Both the position numbers and the translations under genes were made by a program. 5,888 nucleotides of DNA from DATDRS01 sp035291605. GTDB lineage: Bacteria; Chloroflexota; Anaerolineae; Anaerolineales; UBA6663. Positions 1 through 5,135 of this stretch are shown here, one piece after another; within the stretch, counting starts at the first letter, position 1, and every line of letters starts with the position of its first letter. Location: the NCBI GenBank assembly GCA_035291605.1, contig DATDRS010000293.1, positions 1-5,888 on the forward strand, read 5' to 3'. The notes beneath the pieces are model-generated. The model was not told where the DNA came from. It searched no databases and was given only the letters and a program-made list of their open reading frames with translations.

Positions 1-1559
1 TCCAGCAAGTCCACCTGCGCGATGGCCTCCAGCCCGAACCGTTCGAACACGTCAATCAGCAGGCCGGTCTCGACGCCGTAGCCGGAGAAAAAGGGCGCCT
101 GCTCCAGCGCAGCGCGGCGGCCGGCATATTCGCCGGAGAGCGGCTGCACCACGCCGGACAGTTCGGGATAGAACAGGTTGAGCATGGGGCGCGCGGTGAG
201 CTCGGTCACGCGCCCGCCGCCCCCGGCCTGCACCTTCTCGCCCACTTTGAGCGGGCGGCGGTAGAACCCTTTGACGAACTGGATGCGCGGGTTGAGCAGC
301 AGCGGGCCGAGGATGCCGTATACGAAACGCGGATGGATATTGACGATGTCGGTGTCAATCCAGGCGATGATGTCGCCGCGCGTCACGAGCAGGCTCTTCC
401 ACAAGGCCTCGCCTTTGCCGCGCCGCTCGCCCAGCTCGGGCAGGAGGTGTTGATGGATGAACACCGGCACGCCCAGCCGCCGGGCGATCTCGCGGGTGCG
501 GTCGGAGGAGTTGGAGTCAATCAGCGCGATCTCGTCGAGCAGCGGCGCTTTGTCCATCAGCGCGCGCTTGACGGTGCGAATCACCTGCCCGACGGTCTCT
601 TCTTCGTTGAGCGCCGGGAGCGCCAGGCTGATGGTGACGCCCTGCGCCCGCTTGAGCTCGATCAAGTGTCCCAGGTCGGCAAACTCCTCGGCGTGAAAGG
701 TGTTCTCCGCGAACCACTTGTCCACCAGAATTGAAATGGCCTGTGCGCCGGTGATTTCGTCCGGCGCCATGGCGGGCATGGGGCGGCGCGTCTTGACCGC
801 GATCACCGCCGCCGGAGACGCCTGCAACAGCCGGTCGGCGACGGCGCCGAGCGAGGCGCGGCTGTGGAGGGGCTGCGCGGTCGCGCCCATCACGATCAGG
901 TCGTAAGCCCGGCTTTCGTCGAAGATGGTCTGCGCCGGATCGGCGGTGACGGCAGAGCGCGCCTGCACTTCGGGGAGGCGTTTCAGCACCTGCTCCAGAC
1001 CGCGAAAGGGCGCATCCGAGCCGACGCCTTCCGGCGTCGTCAGGTGCAGGGTGGTCAGCTCGCGGGGGTGCAGGCTCAAGCCCACGCGCAGCGCCAGTTC
1101 GGCGTGCGGGCCGCCGCGCACCGGTACGAGCACACGCGCGGGCGCCGGCGGGAACGGCCCCCGTACGAGCGCGACGTTGCACGGGGGATGGGTCAGCACC
1201 TCCGCCGGGGTGACGCCCAGCGCTTCGAGATGGCATTCCCATTCCAGCAGCAAGAGGTCAGGCTCTTCCGAGGCGATCAGGGCGAGCAAATCGGCCCAGG
1301 GCGTGGTGGACACGCGCACCCGCGCTTTGCTCCGCACTTGACCGTCCCCTGCCGGGGCCAGTTTCCGCAGCCGCGCACGGACGGCGCGCGCCGGCGCCGC
1401 GCCAGCGCTGAGCGCCTCGCCCGGTGCAATGTTGACCAGGCCGACCAGCACGACTTGCCTCGCCAACGCGCGGGCGGCCGCGAGCGCCGCCTGGCACTCA
1501 CAGCCGAACACGATTGGCACCAAGACCGTTCGCAGGGGGGTGAAGCGATGTCGGGTCAT
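1..1559 (-). CDS. gpgS: Usp-Usp-glucosyl-3-phosphoglycerate synthase fusion (3' end cut by window edge)
   Basis: The frame is open from the ATG at 1559 to the window edge, giving 519 codons without a stop. Residues about 8-134 and 141-256 are tandem universal-stress domains (starts TVLVPIVFG and RVLVPVRGGPHAEL; ends CNVALVRG and AAVIAVK). Residues about 278-519 closely match actinobacterial GpgS (GT81). Visible motifs are LPALNEEE (314-321), a GKGEA lysine (K382), the DxD metal/nucleotide-sugar motif D402-T-D404, GGGRVTELTARP (447-458), QPLSGEYA (472-479) and GYGVETGLLID (493-503). GpgS transfers glucose from an NDP-glucose to 3-phosphoglycerate, the first step to glucosylglycerate and methylglucose lipopolysaccharides. 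The distal region, which in GpgS holds a conserved RAHRN-like metal and acceptor segment, lies outside the window. The start overlaps the stop of the GT4 gene (ATGA) with no clear Shine-Dalgarno sequence, so coupling is likely. The GT identity is strong from remembered motifs. The role of the Usp part is unknown. Confidence 0.9.
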   Translation of the reverse strand, partial: MTRHRFTPLRTVLVPIVFGCECQAALAAARALARQVVLVGLVNIAPGEALSAGAAPARAVRARLRKLAPAGDGQVRSKARVRVSTTPWADLLALIASEEPDLLLLEWECHLEALGVTPAEVLTHPPCNVALVRGPFPPAPARVLVPVRGGPHAELALRVGLSLHPRELTTLHLTTPEGVGSDAPFRGLEQVLKRLPEVQARSAVTADPAQTIFDESRAYDLIVMGATAQPLHSRASLGAVADRLLQASPAAVIAVKTRRPMPAMAPDEITGAQAISILVDKWFAENTFHAEEFADLGHLIELKRAQGVTISLALPALNEEETVGQVIRTVKRALMDKAPLLDEIALIDSNSSDRTREIARRLGVPVFIHQHLLPELGERRGKGEALWKSLLVTRGDIIAWIDTDIVNIHPRFVYGILGPLLLNPRIQFVKGFYRRPLKVGEKVQAGGGGRVTELTARPMLNLFYPELSGVVQPLSGEYAGRRAALEQAPFFSGYGVETGLLIDVFERFGLEAIAQVDLL

Positions 1560-2833
1560 AGGCGTAACAGCGGCTCAATCTGGGCCGCGTAGATCGCCGG
1601 CCAGGTGTACTCACGGCGGGCGCGAGCGGCAAAGCGGTGCGCCGGATCGGAGGACAAACGGTCGGTGATCAATCCGGCCACCGTTTCGGGCTCGGCGTCG
1701 GGTGAAAAGTAAGTCGCGTCGTCGCCGCCCAGGTCGCGCAGGGGCGGGATGTCGGCGCAGAAGACGGGCAGGCGGGCGAAGGCGGCCTCGACAAGCGGGA
1801 TGCCGAACCCTTCCTCCCGGCTGGGGAGGAGCAAGGCGTCGGCGAGGCGGAAGAAATCGGCCACGACCACATCAGGGAGGAACTCAGCCGTATGTTCGAC
1901 GACAAAGTGCGCCGCGCCGCGCAATCCGAGTTCGTCGCGCAGGGTGAGCAGGCGCCGTTTGTATTCGGCGTTAGCCGGGTTGTGCGGCCCCTCCGGGCCG
2001 GTGACCAGGAGCATGGCGTCAGGGTAGAGACGCCCCGGTGGGGCGTCTCCGCCTGGCGGAGCATCTCTACGGCGCAAAGCCGCCAATGTGCGCAGCGCCA
2101 GCTCGATGTTCTTGCGCGGCGTGAGGCGCACCGGCAGGAGCAGCAACGGCTCAGCCGCGTCCAGGCGCATCGCGGTGATCAGCGCCTGCGTTTGCGCTTC
2201 CAGCTTGAGCAGGTGATCCGTCTGCACGCCGTTCGGGACGACGATAATGCGCTCGGCCGGAATCCCCAGGAGCGCGGCCAGCTCGCGGCGGCGCGGCTCG
2301 GAGACGGTGACGTGCCGCACGCCGGGCCACGCGGACGCGGCCCGGAGCAAATCCCACGGATAGCCGTCGTGCAGCTCGGGCCGGTAGCGCGGCGTCGTCC
2401 ACGCGAGGTCGTGATGCCACAGGATGAGACGAGGCGCCCCCGCCTGGGTGTTGAGCCGATGCAGCGCAGCCGTCAGCGCCAGGTTTTTATGGAGGGAGCA
2501 GACGTTGTGGGCGATGATCACGTCCGTCCCTGCGAGCGCGGGGTGGAGCGCGTGCTCAATCTCGTCCGCGAGGCGCGGGAAGCCGGGCGGCACCCGCCCC
2601 GCGTCCAGCTCGGCCTTGACCGCCAGCACGTCAGGATGCCGGGAGTCTATCAGCGGCAGGCGCATCAGCGGGATGCGATCATCCCAGGCTTCGCCTCGGG
2701 CGGCGACAATTCTGACCGCGTGCCCGGCCTCCGTCATCAACCGGGCGTGGTGGGCCAACACGCTTTCCACGCCGCCGACGACCGGCGGGGCGGAGTAATG
2801 CAGCAGGGCAATACGTCGGCTGGTCTTATTCAT
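1556..2833 (-). CDS. GT4-family glycosyltransferase, possibly mannosylglucosyl-3-phosphoglycerate synthase-like
   Basis: This is a 425-aa GT-B retaining glycosyltransferase. The N-terminal domain begins IALLHYSAPPVVGGVES (residues 8-24), the usual acceptor-side start with a GG-V-E turn. The C-terminal domain has VVPNGV (198-203), the donor-phosphate loop LPVRLTPRKN (233-242), and the GT4 EX7E motif at E341/E349 inside SREEGFGIPLVEAAFA. No membrane segment or signal peptide is seen, so it is probably cytoplasmic. The ATG at 2833 overlaps the permease stop as TGATG. An upstream in-frame extension to 3043 is arginine-rich, lies wholly in permease coding sequence and is rejected. Its neighbour is GpgS. 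In Petrotoga a GT4 enzyme, MggA, adds mannose to glucosyl-3-phosphoglycerate, so an MggA-like role is a reasonable but unproven inference; another sugar acceptor is possible. Residues 255-270 are an in-frame repeat insertion. Confidence 0.88.
   Translation of the reverse strand: MNKTSRRIALLHYSAPPVVGGVESVLAHHARLMTEAGHAVRIVAARGEAWDDRIPLMRLPLIDSRHPDVLAVKAELDAGRVPPGFPRLADEIEHALHPALAGTDVIIAHNVCSLHKNLALTAALHRLNTQAGAPRLILWHHDLAWTTPRYRPELHDGYPWDLLRAASAWPGVRHVTVSEPRRRELAALLGIPAERIIVVPNGVQTDHLLKLEAQTQALITAMRLDAAEPLLLLPVRLTPRKNIELALRTLAALRRRDAPPGGDAPPGRLYPDAMLLVTGPEGPHNPANAEYKRRLLTLRDELGLRGAAHFVVEHTAEFLPDVVVADFFRLADALLLPSREEGFGIPLVEAAFARLPVFCADIPPLRDLGGDDATYFSPDAEPETVAGLITDRLSSDPAHRFAARARREYTWPAIYAAQIEPLLRL
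2024..2070. repeat. 47-base palindromic repeat inserted in frame in the GT4 gene
   Basis: Terminal inverted repeats are gtagagacgcccc (2024-2036) and, at the other end, ggagcatctctac (2058-2070); they match at 11 of 13 positions, with both differences being transitions. Inside are two further perfect stems, gacgcccc/ggggcgtc (2029-2036 and 2040-2047) and ctccgcc/ggcggag (2048-2054 and 2056-2062). In the GT4 protein it encodes residues 255-270, a Pro/Gly-rich stretch with the near repeat DAPPGG/DAPPGR. It lies between two normal secondary-structure elements, just before PDAMLLVTGP. It resembles a small REP/MITE-like repeat rather than native coding sequence. Confidence 0.72.
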
Positions 2834-4122
2834 CAGCGGCTCAGGAATGGGAAAGTCAGCACATACAGAATGCTCGCCACGGCGCAGGTCGCCAGCATCA
2901 CTGGCAGCCCGCGCTTGTTCCACAGCGCCGAGGTGATCGGCGTGCGCGTCCGCTCGGAGAGCGAGGCGACGACGATGTTGGCCGTCGAGCCGATGATCGT
3001 GCCGTTGCCGCCGAAGCCTGCGCCAAAGGCCAGCGCCCACCACAACGGCCCGGTCGCCACCCCCGCCGCGCCCAGCCCCTCGATCACCGGGATCAGCGCA
3101 ATCGTGATCGGCACGTTATCCACCACGGCCGACAGCGCCGCGACGATCCAGATCATGGCCACGCCGAGCAGCACCGGGGGCATCGCGTTGGCCCGCGCGA
3201 TCAGGCCCACCAGCGCGCGCAGCACACCCGCCGCCTCCAGTCCGCCGACCATCACGAACAACGCGCTGAAGAAGATCAGCACACTCCACTCGACGCGCTG
3301 GAACGTTTCGTGGATGGCGGGGCGCACCCAGACCAGGGCCCCGGCCGCTGCGCCTAGCGCGATGAATGCCGGGCTGAGATGCAGCCGGTCGTGGAAGAAG
3401 AACAGCAGGATGGCCGCGCCCAGCACGATCAACACCCGCCGCGCCGTTGCCTGGTCGTTGAGCGCTTCGGACGGGTTCAAGCGCAGCACAGCCTCGACGT
3501 CTGGCGGGCGCACGGCCAGTTCCTGGCGAAACAGGTAGCGCAGCAGGAGCAGCGCGGTCAGCCAGGCTGCTGCCACGACCGGCAGCGCGTGGGTGAGGAA
3601 ATCGTTGAATGAAAAGCCGGCGGCCGAGGCGATCAGGACATTCGGCGGGTCGCCGATCAACGTCGCCACGCCGCCCGTGTCTGCGAGCAGCGCCTCGGCC
3701 ATCAGGAGCGGCGTCGCGCTCATCCCTAGAATTTCGCTGATCAGGATCGTCACTGGCGCGATGAGCACGACCGTGGTGACGTTGTCCAGAAACATCGAGA
3801 GTACGGTCGTGACCGTGCCGAGCAGGACGAGCAGCCGCACCGGGTGGCCGCGCGACCAGCGCCCGGCCCACACCGCCAGGTATTGAAAGAAGCCCGTCGG
3901 CTCCAGCAGCGCGACCAGGATCATCATGCCCAGCAGCAGCCCAAGCGTATTAAAGTCTATCGCGGCGATAGCCGCCTCTTCCGAATAGAACCCCAACGCC
4001 AACCCGGCCCCTACCATCGCCGCCGAGCCGGCAATCCCGGCAATGGTCCGGTTGAGTTTCTCGGAAAAGATCAGGTACAGGCTCCCGGCAAAAATCAGGC
4101 TGGAGAGCAGGCCGGGAATCAC
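2833..4122 (-). CDS. ArsB/NhaD-type ion transporter superfamily permease
   Basis: This is a 429-aa polytopic inner-membrane protein with about a dozen hydrophobic segments. It has the inverted-repeat signature of the ion transporter superfamily. The first half carries FLDNVTTVVLIAP (111-123) followed by GGVATLIGDPPNVLIAS (150-166). The second half carries VVDNVPITIALIP (333-345) followed by GGNGTIIGSTANIVVAS (371-387). The DNV plus GDPPN pair is typical of ArsB, NhaD, P-protein and SLC13-like permeases. Substrate is not readable; Na+/H+ exchange, arsenite or an organic anion are all possible, and the osmolyte genes next door make Na+ attractive as inference. The start is the GTG at 4122, which overlaps the CBS gene stop as GTGA. 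It has AGGGGG six bases upstream. A longer frame reaching 4644 is rejected because it runs out of frame through the CBS gene with low-complexity residues. Confidence 0.9.
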   Translation of the reverse strand: MIPGLLSSLIFAGSLYLIFSEKLNRTIAGIAGSAAMVGAGLALGFYSEEAAIAAIDFNTLGLLLGMMILVALLEPTGFFQYLAVWAGRWSRGHPVRLLVLLGTVTTVLSMFLDNVTTVVLIAPVTILISEILGMSATPLLMAEALLADTGGVATLIGDPPNVLIASAAGFSFNDFLTHALPVVAAAWLTALLLLRYLFRQELAVRPPDVEAVLRLNPSEALNDQATARRVLIVLGAAILLFFFHDRLHLSPAFIALGAAAGALVWVRPAIHETFQRVEWSVLIFFSALFVMVGGLEAAGVLRALVGLIARANAMPPVLLGVAMIWIVAALSAVVDNVPITIALIPVIEGLGAAGVATGPLWWALAFGAGFGGNGTIIGSTANIVVASLSERTRTPITSALWNKRGLPVMLATCAVASILYVLTFPFLSR

Positions 4123-4592
4123 GGCGCGCCCCCTGGTGGAGGCGTGCGCCAACCGGCCAGGAGCGCCGCGCCGATATCTACCCGCGAAGCAATGCCAACC
4201 AATTGACCATTCGAGGCGACTACCGGGAGGTCGTGCAGATCGCGCTGGCGCAGCAGGGCAAAGGCGCGCAGCAGGCCGCAGTCTTCCTCCACGAAGAGCG
4301 GGGGCTGCATCACCTCCCGCGCCGGGCGGGCCATGACCTCCGGCGAGGGCTGACGGGTCTCCAGCGCGCCAAAGTCGTGCACAAAGTCTATGTCCTCCAC
4401 CAGGCGCACGAAATCCGGCATCACCAGCGCCAGCAGGTCGCGCAGCTGCAGCACGCCCACCAACTGGCCAGCGTCGTCCACCACCGGCAGCAGGCCGACG
4501 TGGCGCGCGGTGAAGATCGCCGCGGCCTCGCCGATCGTCGCCGTCTCCGGGATGGAGACGACGTTGCGTTTCATGCAGTCGCCGATTTTCAT
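4119..4592 (-). CDS. Stand-alone tandem CBS-domain protein
   Basis: This is a 157-aa soluble protein made of two CBS motifs: CBS1 at about residues 1-57 (MKIGDCMKRNVVSIPETATI ... LPVVDDAGQLVGVLQLRDLL) and CBS2 at about 92-146 (REVMQPPLFVEEDCGLLRAF ... LPVVASNGQLVGIASRVDI). Each ends with the usual PVV-(D/N)G-LVG-(R)D pattern. CBS pairs bind adenosyl ligands such as AMP, ATP, SAM or c-di-AMP and often gate transporters or enzymes. The ligand here cannot be told. The proline-rich tail (RTPPPGGAP) ends inside the start of the permease gene, so the two products are probably made together. That makes the permease the likeliest regulated partner (inference). The ATG at 4592 has a GGAGG four bases upstream. 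It is the first gene of the four-gene overlapping operon. Confidence 0.92.
   Translation of the reverse strand: MKIGDCMKRNVVSIPETATIGEAAAIFTARHVGLLPVVDDAGQLVGVLQLRDLLALVMPDFVRLVEDIDFVHDFGALETRQPSPEVMARPAREVMQPPLFVEEDCGLLRAFALLRQRDLHDLPVVASNGQLVGIASRVDIGAALLAGWRTPPPGGAP
4129..4134 (-). promoter_or_regulatory. Ribosome binding site of the permease gene
   Basis: AGGGGG on the minus strand lies six bases before the GTG at 4122, inside the last codons of the CBS gene. It supports GTG as the start, together with the GTGA stop-start overlap. Confidence 0.65.
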
Positions 4593-4596
4593 AGAG

Positions 4597-4601
4597 CCTC
4601 C
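4597..4601 (-). promoter_or_regulatory. Ribosome binding site of the CBS gene
   Basis: GGAGG on the minus strand lies four bases before the ATG at 4592. It is the clearest Shine-Dalgarno of the four-gene operon and fixes the start of the CBS gene. Confidence 0.75.
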
Positions 4602-4638
4602 ATTTGCTCAGGACCGGTAAAAGAATTACTCCGCAGCT

Positions 4639-4684
4639 TGTCACGCAGAACGTGAGCGACCCTTCGACTTCGCTCAGGGTGACA
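4639..4684. repeat. 46-base palindromic repeat (CCTGAGCGAAG-type)
   Basis: The outer arms are tgtcac (4639-4644) and gtgaca (4679-4684). The inner arms are tgagcga (4653-4659) and tcgctca (4670-4676), with a 10-base loop. An alternative inner pair is accct/agggt at 4659-4663 and 4676-4680. On the minus strand it contains CCTGAGCGAAGTCGAAGG, a short intergenic repeat type I recall from GC-rich environmental genomes including Chloroflexota. The arms are seen directly; its family membership is from memory. Confidence 0.7.
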
Positions 4685-4774
4685 GGCGGACTATTATTTT
4701 TACGACTCCTGAGCGAGCGTCGCCGTGGTCATCCAGAGCACAGCCGCGCAGCGCCCCGACGCAGGTCTTCGACT

Positions 4775-5131
4775 TTATTCGTCCTTGCTCGGCGTCCGCA
4801 ACCCCCACACCTTAAGCACCGGGATGGTGAAGAGGATGCCCGTATGCGGTTTGTCCAGGGGGCCGACGATTTTTTCCGTGGCGCGCACCAGGGCTTCAAC
4901 GTCCACCCCGTCCTCCAACACACTCCACAGGGTGCGATGGTGAGTCTCGGCGCCTTCGAGCAATTCATGCACGGAGGGAAACAGCGGCAGGTCGTCGCGC
5001 AGCTGGCGCGCCTTGTTCAGGCCGGACGAGTCGTAAATCGTCGCCCCGCTGACTCCCAGGCGCTCCCATTCATCTATCACATCCCAGATTTTGGAAAGAT
5101 CGTCAATGATGGCCACTAGCAAGACAGGCAT
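4775..5131 (-). CDS. Small PII-like protein next to a cation/proton antiporter
   Basis: This is a 118-aa soluble protein with alternating strands and helices consistent with a ferredoxin-like fold. It starts with a hydrophobic strand (MPVLLVAIIDD) and helix (LSKIWDVIDEWERLG), followed by SGATIYDSSGL. A second half (TLWSVLEDGVDVEALVRATEKIVG) mirrors this and ends in a strand (GILFTIPVLKVWGL). Length and layout resemble the GlnB/PII-like superfamily. However, the canonical PII B-loop (TGxxGDGKIF) is absent; only DKPHTGILF sits at that place, at 93-101. Known PII-like groups sit beside transporters and regulate them, so control of the antiporter upstream is a fair inference. The ATG at 5131 is chosen because GGAG lies nine bases upstream and only four bases separate it from the antiporter stop. 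An extension to 5197 overlaps the antiporter and is arginine-rich. Confidence 0.82.
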   Translation of the reverse strand: MPVLLVAIIDDLSKIWDVIDEWERLGVSGATIYDSSGLNKARQLRDDLPLFPSVHELLEGAETHHRTLWSVLEDGVDVEALVRATEKIVGPLDKPHTGILFTIPVLKVWGLRTPSKDE

Positions 5132-5135
5132 AGGT

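Larger units (their letters stand above)
4593..4774 (-). other. Non-coding leader between the PII-like and CBS genes
   Basis: These 182 bases hold no convincing gene. They contain an imperfect palindromic repeat (4639-4684), an AT-rich patch (4691-4702) and several copies of a CCTGAGC-type arm in both orientations. No hairpin followed by a T-run on the minus strand is visible after the PII-like gene, so read-through from the antiporter genes into the CBS operon is possible. A promoter for the CBS operon would be expected here. The only AT-rich candidate is around 4691-4702 (minus strand TAAAAATAATAG) and I see no good -35 partner. Confidence 0.6.

Noticed and set aside
517..1242. 241-aa open frame on the minus strand
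   Set aside because: It is out of frame with the Usp-GpgS frame, has arginine/alanine/glycine-rich low-complexity composition and no recognisable domain. The overlapping frame has clear Usp and GpgS motifs.
1985..2000. Perfect hairpin cggccc-ctcc-gggccg as a terminator or repeat
   Set aside because: It encodes the common GT4 residues TGPEGP and has no T-run. It is more simply codon choice in GC-rich coding sequence.
2834..3043. 70-residue N-terminal extension of the GT4 gene
   Set aside because: It would overlap the permease gene in another frame and is Arg/Ala-rich. The ATG at 2833 starts exactly where the GT4 fold begins.
1892..3538. 548-aa open frame on the plus strand
   Set aside because: It lies opposite the GT4 and permease genes, both with strong family motifs. 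Its Arg/Ser/Thr/Ala-rich composition is typical of an antisense shadow in GC-rich DNA.
4123..4644. Long N-terminal extension of the permease
   Set aside because: It overlaps the CBS gene out of frame and is Gly/Ala/Arg/Pro low complexity. GTG at 4122 has a Shine-Dalgarno and a GTGA overlap.
4717..4770. Second degenerate copy of an intergenic repeat (ggtcatccagagc...)
   Set aside because: It vaguely recalls repeats beginning GTCATCCTGAGCG, but the match is too short to call without a genome-wide search.
4700..4774. Rho-independent terminator after the PII-like gene
   Set aside because: No GC stem followed by a T-run on the minus strand could be found. The only homopolymer tract reads as A on that strand.
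4604..5119. 171-aa plus-strand open frame across the leader and the PII-like gene
   Set aside because: No recognised motif, it covers the repeat region, and it runs antisense to a well-supported small gene.
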